DNA of 64,000 bases, from the NCBI GenBank assembly GCA_009991595.1, contig JAACVK010000022.1, positions 1 to 64,000 on the forward strand, in the 5' to 3' direction. The notes below the pieces were generated by a model. It ran no database searches. It was not told the origin of the DNA and saw only the letters and a list, made by a program, of their open reading frames with translations. Made by a program: the position numbers and the translations under genes. Of this stretch, positions 50,106-59,417 are shown one piece after another; the first letter of the stretch is position 1; each line of letters begins with the position of its first letter. The stretch comes from a bacterium (GTDB lineage: Bacteria > Bdellovibrionota > UBA2428).

Positions 50106-51247
50106 CCAGCACCCATCATTCCGCTGATCAGCTCAATCATACTTTGTCCTTTAAATATCCAAACCCACAGAGAAGCTCCGACCAAATTAAAGAAGGCTAT
50201 TGGAATTAGGTATTTCCAACAAAGATCCATTAGCTGATCCACTCGCAATCGCGGAAGCGTCCAACGCAACCACATCACCACAAAAACAATGACCGAAGCT
50301 TTGCCTAGAAAGATCAAGATCATAAACAACGTTTGAATAAGAGGATCAAGACTTTTACCAGCAAGAGACCAGCCCAAATGAATGTTTTCTATGTTTACGA
50401 AAGGGAGATGCCAACCGCCCAAGAAAATAGCCGCGGCAACACACGCGAACATAATTACATCTGCAAATTCAGCCAAAGCATATAAACCAAAACGCATTCC
50501 ACTAAACTCAGTATTAAACCCAGAAACAAGTTCTGACTCGGCTTCAGGCAAATCAAAAGGCGTTCTATTACATTCCGCCAAGGCGGCTACAAAATAGACA
50601 AAGAAGTTTAGAAACAAAAACGGGTTATGGAAAATGTACCAAAAACTACCCGAACCCAGCCAAGCTTGGCCGTCGACAATTTTGATCATGCTCATCTGCC
50701 CAGAAACAACAACCACACTTAATAGAGCGATCCCAAGCGGAATTTCATAAGAGACAATCTGTGCAGCTCCACGCATTCCACCCAACAAAGACCATTTATT
50801 TTCTGACGACCATGCACCCAACAAAATCCCCAGAGAAACCAAGGAGGCGAGCGCCATGACATAAAAAATTCCAATATCTAAGTCGGCACCGATAACGTAT
50901 TTCGAAAAAGGAATAGCAGCAAAAGCGCCCAAGGCTCCGGCAGTCACTAAGCCCGGAGCAAGGTTGTAGATAAACATGTCTGCATTTTTAGTTGCAGTAT
51001 CTTCCTTAAGAAACATTTTGATTCCATCAGCAAAGAATTGAAGTATCCCGAAAGGGCCTACCCGGTTGGGGCCAATTCTCTCTTGAAAGTCGGCCGCAAC
51101 CTTTCTTTCAATATAAGTACAAATCCCACCAATAGGCATTGCGAACCCAAGAATCACAATCACCGCAGCGGCAATTGAAAAAACGAAAAAGGGCACGTTT
51201 GGAGGTATAAAATCGTTCAGACCACTTAAAAACTCGGCAAGGCTCAC
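50102..51247 (-). CDS. nuoH: NADH-quinone oxidoreductase subunit H (set 2)
   Basis: ERIGPNRVGPFGILQFFADGIKMFLKED, NRTPFDLPEAESELVSGFNTEFSG. Confidence 0.96.
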   Translation of the reverse strand: MSLAEFLSGLNDFIPPNVPFFVFSIAAAVIVILGFAMPIGGICTYIERKVAADFQERIGPNRVGPFGILQFFADGIKMFLKEDTATKNADMFIYNLAPGLVTAGALGAFAAIPFSKYVIGADLDIGIFYVMALASLVSLGILLGAWSSENKWSLLGGMRGAAQIVSYEIPLGIALLSVVVVSGQMSMIKIVDGQAWLGSGSFWYIFHNPFLFLNFFVYFVAALAECNRTPFDLPEAESELVSGFNTEFSGMRFGLYALAEFADVIMFACVAAAIFLGGWHLPFVNIENIHLGWSLAGKSLDPLIQTLFMILIFLGKASVIVFVVMWLRWTLPRLRVDQLMDLCWKYLIPIAFFNLVGASLWVWIFKGQSMIELISGMMGAG

Positions 51248-51251
51248 TTCT

Positions 51252-51740
51252 TTAGGAATCCTTTACATTTTCAAATCGATGTTTAAAGGCCGCATCTTCT
51301 CTCAAAGCCTGCTTTCTTTCAATTGCATCTCTCACCCAATCTATATCTCCTTTTTTCCACTCGTAGATAAGACCGACCAAAAGAACAAACAAAAAGCCAA
51401 AGGCCAATAAAAATATTGGCAATGCTCCACCGTTAATTGCAGCTTCTCTAAAAAGCCTCATTATCGGAAAAAGCAATGCAACTTCAACATCAAAAACGAG
51501 AAAGACAATCGCAACCAAGTAAAAGCGATTGTTGAACATTACAAACGCTGAGCCAACAGGGTCTTCTCCACATTCATAGGTGGCTAGCTTTCCCGAATAG
51601 GGATAACTAGGCCTTAGAAATTTTGATACAAACAAAATTCCCACAGGCAAAACTGCAGCTAAAACAATAAAAGATAAGGCGTTTGCAAACTCTTGGAGCA
51701 TGTTATCGACTATTTTTATCACAGACTGATAAGGTGACAA
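51252..51740 (-). CDS. nuoA: NADH-quinone oxidoreductase subunit A (set 2)
   Basis: TYECGEDPVGSAFVMFNNRFYLVAIVFLVFDVEVALLFPIMR; start may be internal (MLQEFANAL, 51701). Confidence 0.94.
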   Translation of the reverse strand: MSPYQSVIKIVDNMLQEFANALSFIVLAAVLPVGILFVSKFLRPSYPYSGKLATYECGEDPVGSAFVMFNNRFYLVAIVFLVFDVEVALLFPIMRLFREAAINGGALPIFLLAFGFLFVLLVGLIYEWKKGDIDWVRDAIERKQALREDAAFKHRFENVKDS

Positions 51741-51749
51741 CCAACTGAC

Positions 51750-52766
51750 ATGAAAGAAATAATTGGAATCATTGGTGCAGGAGCTTTTGGGTCAGCCCTA
51801 GGGCACGCTTTTGCTGCGGCGGGTCGCAATGTTTGTTTTTGGGCTCGCTCAAATGAGCTTGTCGCTGAGATCAATAATCACAGTAGAAACACCCAATATA
51901 TGGGAGAGGCCCGCTTCAAAGGCACTCCCCCAGAAGCAACTATCAATCTTGAAGAACTAGTGCGCAAATCGAGCACCCTTGTCTACTGCTGCCCAAGCTC
52001 TTGTCTGAATGAAATACTCGACCAACTTAAGCTTCTACCGGACTTTGCCAACAAGGATTTTGTAAATACAGCTAAGGGATTGGACTTAAAGCACCTTTGC
52101 CTATTTGATCAGCGCGTCAAAACAAGGCTTGGAACACACTTTTGGAAGCATCATTTTTCCATGCTATCCGGGCCAGGATTTGCCAAAGAAATCATCGCAG
52201 GTCACCCCACATGCCTAACCCTTGCGGCAAAAAAAAGAAGCACTATAAAGAGGCTCCAAGAAGTACTTGGAACCCGCTTTTTTAGAGTTTACGGAACAAC
52301 GGATTTAACAGGTGTTCAGCTCGGCGGAGCAGCAAAAAATGTCGTTGCAATAGCCGCCGGAATTGTTGAAGGACTCGGCTTGGGAATGAACACCAAGGCT
52401 GCCATCATCAATCTAGGGCTTGGAGAAATGACGCGGCTCGGGGGAAAACTTGGAGCCAAGGCCCTTACTTTTCGAGGTTTCTCTGGAATGGGCGACCTCG
52501 TTTTGACCTGCACCGGTCCACAATCCAGAAACCGCCTGTTTGGATACCACCTAGGCCAAGGCCTTTCGCCGCAAAAAGCAATTGAAGCAATTGCCTCAAC
52601 TATTGAAGGAATTCCGACGGCCAAAGCGATCCATGAACTTGCTCTCTCTAAAAAAATTGATCTTCCCATTTGCGCTGAGGTTTTTAAAATTGTTCACCAA
52701 GGAAAAGATCTAGCAACTGGAATTGACGAACTTCTTTCAAGACCACAATTAGATGAGTGGCGGTAA
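51750..52766 (+). CDS. gpsA: NAD(P)-dependent glycerol-3-phosphate dehydrogenase
   Basis: IGIIGAGAFGSALGHAFA, GPGFAKEI, GGAAKNVVAIAAGI, GMGDLVLTCTGPQSRNR. Confidence 0.95.
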   Translation: MKEIIGIIGAGAFGSALGHAFAAAGRNVCFWARSNELVAEINNHSRNTQYMGEARFKGTPPEATINLEELVRKSSTLVYCCPSSCLNEILDQLKLLPDFANKDFVNTAKGLDLKHLCLFDQRVKTRLGTHFWKHHFSMLSGPGFAKEIIAGHPTCLTLAAKKRSTIKRLQEVLGTRFFRVYGTTDLTGVQLGGAAKNVVAIAAGIVEGLGLGMNTKAAIINLGLGEMTRLGGKLGAKALTFRGFSGMGDLVLTCTGPQSRNRLFGYHLGQGLSPQKAIEAIASTIEGIPTAKAIHELALSKKIDLPICAEVFKIVHQGKDLATGIDELLSRPQLDEWR

Positions 52767-52774
52767 GCTAAACC

Positions 52775-55700
52775 TTGAAAGCGTTAAAAGGCCTTATAAA
52801 TACCTCTGCCACTAGCTGGAGATTGTTTGAAAACTTCAGTCCAGGCATCAACCTCGTAGTCGTTCCCAATCTTTCTTGGGCTTATGACATTCAAGATAAT
52901 TTAAACTCCTTTGCCGTTGAGCTTCCGTGCTTCGTTTTTCCTGAAATGGAAACCGATTTATTAAGAAATAGAGGAGTAAGTGAAAGGCGTCGGATTGAAC
53001 GCATCAGCTTTTTTTCTGGCATCAAACTTAAAACCCCAGGGGTCTATATTCTTTGTGCTGAGGCTCTTTGTCAAAAAACTCCCAGTCTTCCATTTTGGGA
53101 TAAGTGTTCTCATTTTTTAAAAATAAACGACACGTTAAGCTGCACTGATCTTGCCGCAAAACTTCTTAACCTTGGATATGAGAACACCGAGCTTGTTGAG
53201 AAGCCCTTTCAATATGCAATGCGGGGCTCAATAATCGACGTTTTCACGCCATTAAACGAAAGACCTATGCGAATAGAGCTTTTTGGTGATGAAGTTGAAT
53301 CCATACATAGTTTCTTCCCAGATTCGCAACGTCGAGACTCTGTAGCTGAAAGCCTTTTCATCCCACCCGCAAGAGAATTCATTTTTCCTGTAGACGACGC
53401 CAAACGAACATTAGTTAAAAGCCAAATCAGAGGAATCGTTGACGAAGAGGCATGGGAAAGGTCGAGTAGAAATGAACTGCTAGAAAGAATTGAGCTTCGA
53501 TCTTTTTTCCCATCTATTGACTACTGGTCGTCTATTATATCTAAAGAGTTTTTTAACGAGGACCCCTGGGAAATTATTTTCGCTCAAGCTAACTCCATAC
53601 ACCTCTGCGAGCCCCCTCAATCCTTCGTGGCCACTCAAAAGGCAAAAAACCTACAAACAAGAGACTTTGAGACAGCTTACATTGAAGGAGAATGGATACC
53701 ACCCAAGGCTTTCTTCTTTTTAGAAGATGAGTCTCTAAATATTCTAGAAGAATCTAAAGACCTACTAACGTTCACTTACGAAAAGCATCTTGACGGAGGG
53801 CTTGGTCAAATCTCCACAATGGATTCGCTGATTTCGAAACTAGCCAACTCTCGATCTGACTCAAATGAAAACCCACTAAAAAACGTAGCAGAAATACTTA
53901 AGGCCGAGAGCAATGGTAGGTTTTTTATATTTCTCTCTACCTCTTCTGATTACGAGAGACTCAAGTTTTTACTTGGGCATTACGGCCTTGAACTAAATCT
54001 TTTCTCATCCCTTAAAGAAGCTATAAGCTCTGAAAAGCGATTCTCTTGCTTACTTGGAACTATGGCCGCCCCATTTCGCGATGAATCTACTTCTTTTAAC
54101 TTTCTAAATGACGAGCAAATACTTGGAACCAAAAAGAAGCACTTAGCCTCGAGACAAATTAGCTCAGCAAAAAGAATTAGCGAGATAAACACAAACACGT
54201 CTTTCCTCGGACTTAAGGCAGGCTCGCATGTCGTTCACAAAGACCACGGGATTGCAAAATATCTTGGTCTAAAGACAATGAGCCTCAATGGTGTGGTTTC
54301 AGAATTTATCGAGCTGGAATACTCGGACGGAAAAGTTTTTCTGCCCGTCATAAGACTCTCTCTTATTCAAAAATACGCAGGCGGTGAGAAGGTAAATCTA
54401 GACCGTCTCAGTACGAGAAGCTGGGAACAGAAAAAGAAGAAAGCCAAGAAGGAACTTCGCTCGATTGCGGGAGAGCTACTCGACCTTTATGCAAAGAGAA
54501 AATTAGCAAAAGCTCCTATAATAGACGCCGACAAACAGAAAATAGAAACCTTTGCAGCAAGCTTTCCCTTCACAGAGACTCAAGATCAACTTCAAGCCAT
54601 TGAAGAATCCATTAAAGATCTTAAGGGACCCTCCCCAATGGATAGACTTATCTGTGGGGATGTTGGATATGGTAAAACTGAAGTTGCAATAAGAGCTACC
54701 TTTTCAGCAATCAGCGCAGGTTTTCAAGCCTGTGTTCTCGTACCCACAACCCTTCTTGCAGCACAACATTACAAGAGCTTTGCCGACAGGTTGGGTTCCT
54801 TTGGTTTTAAAGTGGCTCTTCTCTCTCGATTTACAAGCAAAGAGGATTCTAAAAAAGCCCGAGAAGGTCTCGAAAATGGTTCTTTGAATGTAATTATCGG
54901 AACTCATAGAGTGCTCTCTAGCGACATCAAATTTAAAAGGCTCGGTTTACTAGTCGTCGATGAAGAGCAACGCTTTGGCGTTACCCACAAAGAAAAAGTT
55001 AAACGTCTAAAAGCCAATGTTCACGTGCTTACAATGACGGCAACTCCAATCCCTCGAACAATGAACATGGCTATGTCGGGAATTCGAGACATGTCTATAA
55101 TTGCAACGCCACCTCAAAGCAGACTTAGTGTGCGCACCCACGTTGCGCGTAAAAAGAAAGCCCTTATCGTAGATGCCGTTACGCGAGAAATTAGCCGCGA
55201 TGGGCAAGTTTTCTTTGTCCATAATCGCGTTAAAGACATTGAAAAAGTCTACAATGAGCTTAAGGAATTGTTTCCGAAGTACACAATTACTTATGTGCAC
55301 GGGCAAATGAACGAGAAACAATTAGAAGAAAGAATGTTAGCCTTCTACGAAGGAAAAACACAAATTCTCATCACCACATCAATCATTGAATCGGGTTTAG
55401 ATGTTCCCAATGCAAACACCTTGATTATAGATAGAGCCGACATGTTCGGCTTAGCACAGCTTTATCAAATGAGAGGGCGCGTGGGTCGTTCAGACAAAAG
55501 AGCTTTTGCATATTTACTCATTCCTGAACAAGCGCGCATCACAAGAGATGCAGAAGAGCGACTTTCTGTTCTAGAGTCTTATCAAGAACTAGGCTCAGGT
55601 TTTCATATCGCCTCTCACGACCTTGACCTTCGAGGCTCGGGTGACCTACTCGGCAGAAGCCAAAGTGGACAAATGTCAGCTCTAGGTTTTGAAACCTTTA

Positions 55701-56209
55701 ATGAAATCCTTCAAGAATGCGTTTCTGAAGTAAAGGGTGAACACCTTGACGAAAGCATTGACCCCGAAATCAACATCCCCATCGATATGACTATTCCAGA
55801 GGATTACATACACGAGGTGAATTTAAGACTCTTGTTTTATAGACGGCTTTCATCCGTGAGAAGTGAGTCCGAAGTTCACGAGATAGAACAAGAGATTGAA
55901 GACCGGTTTGGCTCTGCGCCCGAAAGCGTGAAGAACTTATTGATTGCAATGGAGCTCAAATGTGTTTTGAGACGTCTTATGGTAAGAACACTCAGCAGTG
56001 GTAAGTCGGGGCTTTTACTCAGCTTCGACTCAAGCACTCCTGTAAAACCAATTAAATTGGTAGAGCAGATAAGAAAATTTCCAAAGCACTTTCACCTTTA
56101 CCCAGATGGAAGGCTTGCGCTTTTAAATGTTGGAGCAGTGAGCGAGCCTAAAAAACTACTGCGCGGCGTTGAAGCTGCCCTCTCTCAAATTGAAAGCTGG
56201 TGTGAATAA
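52775..56209 (+). CDS. mfd: transcription-repair coupling factor
   Basis: 1144 aa; CarD-like/RID region, DRLICGDVGYGKTEVAIRA, VDEEQRFGV, TATPIPRTMNMAMSGIRDMSII; TTG start. Confidence 0.96.
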   Translation: MKALKGLINTSATSWRLFENFSPGINLVVVPNLSWAYDIQDNLNSFAVELPCFVFPEMETDLLRNRGVSERRRIERISFFSGIKLKTPGVYILCAEALCQKTPSLPFWDKCSHFLKINDTLSCTDLAAKLLNLGYENTELVEKPFQYAMRGSIIDVFTPLNERPMRIELFGDEVESIHSFFPDSQRRDSVAESLFIPPAREFIFPVDDAKRTLVKSQIRGIVDEEAWERSSRNELLERIELRSFFPSIDYWSSIISKEFFNEDPWEIIFAQANSIHLCEPPQSFVATQKAKNLQTRDFETAYIEGEWIPPKAFFFLEDESLNILEESKDLLTFTYEKHLDGGLGQISTMDSLISKLANSRSDSNENPLKNVAEILKAESNGRFFIFLSTSSDYERLKFLLGHYGLELNLFSSLKEAISSEKRFSCLLGTMAAPFRDESTSFNFLNDEQILGTKKKHLASRQISSAKRISEINTNTSFLGLKAGSHVVHKDHGIAKYLGLKTMSLNGVVSEFIELEYSDGKVFLPVIRLSLIQKYAGGEKVNLDRLSTRSWEQKKKKAKKELRSIAGELLDLYAKRKLAKAPIIDADKQKIETFAASFPFTETQDQLQAIEESIKDLKGPSPMDRLICGDVGYGKTEVAIRATFSAISAGFQACVLVPTTLLAAQHYKSFADRLGSFGFKVALLSRFTSKEDSKKAREGLENGSLNVIIGTHRVLSSDIKFKRLGLLVVDEEQRFGVTHKEKVKRLKANVHVLTMTATPIPRTMNMAMSGIRDMSIIATPPQSRLSVRTHVARKKKALIVDAVTREISRDGQVFFVHNRVKDIEKVYNELKELFPKYTITYVHGQMNEKQLEERMLAFYEGKTQILITTSIIESGLDVPNANTLIIDRADMFGLAQLYQMRGRVGRSDKRAFAYLLIPEQARITRDAEERLSVLESYQELGSGFHIASHDLDLRGSGDLLGRSQSGQMSALGFETFNEILQECVSEVKGEHLDESIDPEINIPIDMTIPEDYIHEVNLRLLFYRRLSSVRSESEVHEIEQEIEDRFGSAPESVKNLLIAMELKCVLRRLMVRTLSSGKSGLLLSFDSSTPVKPIKLVEQIRKFPKHFHLYPDGRLALLNVGAVSEPKKLLRGVEAALSQIESWCE

Positions 56210-56250
56210 ATATGTCGTTTAGAATGGAAAGACCTGCTTAAGGAGGCCTC

Positions 56251-57084
56251 ATGTTTAAAGTACGAAATCATTTTTTAATATTAACCGGAGCTTTGTGTAG
56301 TTTTTTAGCTCAAGCGCAAAAAAACAGTGATGTTTTGGCTCGTATTGGCAACAGAACCTTAACAGTAGGTGAGTTCAAGAATCGCTATGAACAGAATTCA
56401 AACTTAAGCCCCGGCGAGAAACCCTCTAAAGAAGAAGTATTAAACAACATTGTCTATTTTGAACTAGCTACGCAAGAAGCTCGCAAAATGCGACTCGACC
56501 AAGATCCTGGTGTGAAAGATCAAATCGACATTTTGCTCTATCAGGAACTCGTTCGCCGAAAAGTTCAGCCAGAAATTGATAAACTAAGAGTTTCTGAATC
56601 AGAGGTTCTTTCCTTTTACAAAGAAAGCCCTCTTGTTAGAACCAAGCACATCGTGCTCTTGACACGCCCAGACATGACCGAAAAAAGCCGCGCTGAGTTA
56701 AAAAAGACGGCCGAAGGACTTATGAAGCGAGCAAAAGAGAATCCTTCTAAATTCAGCGAATTAGCAAAAGAATACTCCGAAGGCCCTAGCGCTAAAACTG
56801 GTGGGGATGTTGATTGGGGCGCTCGCCATAAGCTGCTTGAAGAGTTCTATGAGGCAGCCCTAGCCCTTAAAAAGCCAGGTGAGATCTCTGATGTTGTCGA
56901 AACTCCCTACGGCTACCACATCATTCAGCTTCAAGGCATTCGAGAATATAAAGACATCGACAAAGTCTACAAAAACTTTGTGGTGCGATCGATCAAAGAA
57001 AAGCGGGGTAAATCCATTTACGATGCTTATTTTGAAGGCCTAAAGAACGCCAGCACCGTCAAGATTAACGAAAGCCTGCTTTAG
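56251..57084 (+). CDS. parvulin-type peptidylprolyl isomerase
   Basis: RTKHIVLL...FSELAKEYSEGPSAKTGGDVDWG...GEISDVVETPYGYHIIQL. Confidence 0.9.
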   Translation: MFKVRNHFLILTGALCSFLAQAQKNSDVLARIGNRTLTVGEFKNRYEQNSNLSPGEKPSKEEVLNNIVYFELATQEARKMRLDQDPGVKDQIDILLYQELVRRKVQPEIDKLRVSESEVLSFYKESPLVRTKHIVLLTRPDMTEKSRAELKKTAEGLMKRAKENPSKFSELAKEYSEGPSAKTGGDVDWGARHKLLEEFYEAALALKKPGEISDVVETPYGYHIIQLQGIREYKDIDKVYKNFVVRSIKEKRGKSIYDAYFEGLKNASTVKINESLL

Positions 57085-57123
57085 GACTACAAGAGCGGGC
57101 TCAAATGGGCTATTTTCCTAAAG

Positions 57124-58026
57124 ATGTCCGCTAAAAAGCTTATTTTTGCCCCACTATTCTTGTTCTTTTCATTCGGCCTTAGTGCCAAGACGCTAGATCG
57201 GATCGTTGCTATTGTAGGCAACTCTCCCGTTCTTTTGTCTGAAGCCCAAGACCTTGAAAATCTTTTTAAGAAAAACCCGAACATCGCTAATTTTTATGGT
57301 GTTGGTGGAAAAAAAATCACCCAAGACTTAATCGTCGAAATGCTTATCACCGAAGCAGTTGTTCGACATAGTTTAGAAGAGCTCAATGCCAGCATTCGAG
57401 AATCAGATATACAAAAACAAATTCAATCCATTGCGACTCAAAACAAACTCAGCGTGGATCAACTAAGGTCCAGCCTGAAGCGCGAAGGGATTGCCTTTGA
57501 CTCCTACAGAAAAAATATTCGACTCCAACTTGAGAAAAAAGCTATTTTTGAAAGAGAGATTAGAAGCTCCACAACAAATGTGTCTGACGCCGAACTTCGC
57601 GCTGACTTTAATCGTCTGGCAAAAGCAGAGTGGAAATTACAGCTTTGGGCGCTCAAGAACTCCCCCAAAGTATCAAAAATAATGCAAGAAGAAGCTAACA
57701 ACTTTTCTGGGAGAAAAAAGACCCTCGCTCAGCTTTCAAATGACTATGGCATTCAAGAACTCGGGTGGGTTAATGCGGACTCCTTAAACCCTAGCTTTCA
57801 AAAAGCTCTCAAAAACTCAAAGACAGGTGATGCCGTCGGCCCCATAGTCTTAAAGGATACTGCCCATGTTCTTTTTGTTGAAGGAATGCGGAAAGGAAAC
57901 GAAGAACAATTCCAAGCTATGAAAGAAGAGCTTATTCGACGTAAGCAAGGTGCAGATTTAGACGATCTTTTTGGGTCTTGGCTTGAAAGAAGAAAAAAAG
58001 AAATCAGAGTGGTGGTGAATAAATGA
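57124..58026 (+). CDS. SurA-like chaperone/peptidylprolyl isomerase
   Basis: LDRIVAIVGNSPVLLSEAQDL SurA N-terminal signature. Confidence 0.75.
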   Translation: MSAKKLIFAPLFLFFSFGLSAKTLDRIVAIVGNSPVLLSEAQDLENLFKKNPNIANFYGVGGKKITQDLIVEMLITEAVVRHSLEELNASIRESDIQKQIQSIATQNKLSVDQLRSSLKREGIAFDSYRKNIRLQLEKKAIFEREIRSSTTNVSDAELRADFNRLAKAEWKLQLWALKNSPKVSKIMQEEANNFSGRKKTLAQLSNDYGIQELGWVNADSLNPSFQKALKNSKTGDAVGPIVLKDTAHVLFVEGMRKGNEEQFQAMKEELIRRKQGADLDDLFGSWLERRKKEIRVVVNK

Positions 58027-59417
58027 GCATTTTTCGACAATACGACATTCGCGGCGTTGCTGACATTGACCTTAAAAGCGAAATCATTTGGTCTTTAGGG
58101 CGTGCTCTAGCCGAAAAGCTCACCGAATTAGGTGAAAAAGGTGTGTTTATCGGACAAGATGTTCGCGAGTCATCTCCTCGCCTAAGCCAAGCATTAATAC
58201 TGGGACTCGAAGCTGGTGGAATCAAGACCCGAGCACTTACCCCTGGCCCAACCCCTATGCTTTATTTTCTTTGTCACAAAAACCCAAGTGATTTTGAAAG
58301 CTCTTCGGGGATAATGATCACCGGTAGCCACAACCCCGCCGAGTACAATGGCTTTAAAATGGTTTTAGCGGGAAAGACAATCTACGGCGATGAGATAACA
58401 GCCCTTGAAGCGCTCACTAAAAAATATCTTAGCTCTGCGCCAACTTCTTTTGATAAAAAATTAGAGCTTAGAGATCACGAAGATTTATACGTGAACTACC
58501 TGAAAGAAAACATTCGAAACCTCGAAGGCAGACTTCACGTAGTTGTTGATGCAGGAAATGGCGCCGCCGGACCTCTTGCCATCAAGTCTTACGAAGCCAT
58601 CGGAGCTAAGGTTACTCCGCTCTTTTGCGATTTTGACTCCACTTTCCCAAACCACCATCCAGACCCCACCGTTGCCGAAAACTTAGCTCATTTGATATCA
58701 AAAGTTAAAGAGGTTGGAGCCGATCTTGGAATAGCTTACGACGGAGATGGCGATCGTATTGGAGCAGTGACTGCAACCGGCCAGGTTCTATACGGAGATC
58801 ACCTTGTTCTGTATTTTGCTCGTGAAATTATTAAAGATTGTCCCCATCCAACAATCATTTCGGAGGTTAAAAGTAGCCAAGTTTTATTCAACGAGCTTCA
58901 GAGAATGGGTGCCAAACCTATTATTTGGAAAACCGGGCACAGTCTCATCAAAGCTAAACTCAAAGAGACTAAGGCAGAACTAGCTGGCGAAATGTCGGGA
59001 CACATCTTTTTCTCACATAGATATTTTGGTTTCGATGACGCCATTTACTCAGGGGCTAGACTGCTTGAAGGAATTTTAAACAACACTCCAGAAACTCTCG
59101 ACCAATTCCTTTCCACCCTCCCCGAGGTGATAAACACTCCTGAACTTCGAGTCGACTGTCCCGACGATAAAAAGTTTGGTGTAGTAGATGCCTTTATTAA
59201 GATTGCAAAAGAAAGGTATCCAAAAGATGTTTTAGACATCGACGGTGCTCGAATTAAGCTTTTCAACGGGTGGGGTCTCATGAGAGCCTCCAACACTCAG
59301 CCGGTGGTCGTAATGCGATTTGAAGCTGACTCAAAAGAAAACTTAAAGAAGGTCCGAGATACTTTTGCAGAAATCATTCATTCCATTGATGCGACGTTAG
59401 TGGTGCCAACGCTTTGA
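58023..59417 (+). CDS. phosphomannomutase/phosphoglucomutase
   Basis: IRQYDIRGVAD-type start, GIMITGSHNPAEYNGFK active site, DGDGDRIGAV metal site. Confidence 0.94.
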   Translation: MSIFRQYDIRGVADIDLKSEIIWSLGRALAEKLTELGEKGVFIGQDVRESSPRLSQALILGLEAGGIKTRALTPGPTPMLYFLCHKNPSDFESSSGIMITGSHNPAEYNGFKMVLAGKTIYGDEITALEALTKKYLSSAPTSFDKKLELRDHEDLYVNYLKENIRNLEGRLHVVVDAGNGAAGPLAIKSYEAIGAKVTPLFCDFDSTFPNHHPDPTVAENLAHLISKVKEVGADLGIAYDGDGDRIGAVTATGQVLYGDHLVLYFAREIIKDCPHPTIISEVKSSQVLFNELQRMGAKPIIWKTGHSLIKAKLKETKAELAGEMSGHIFFSHRYFGFDDAIYSGARLLEGILNNTPETLDQFLSTLPEVINTPELRVDCPDDKKFGVVDAFIKIAKERYPKDVLDIDGARIKLFNGWGLMRASNTQPVVVMRFEADSKENLKKVRDTFAEIIHSIDATLVVPTL

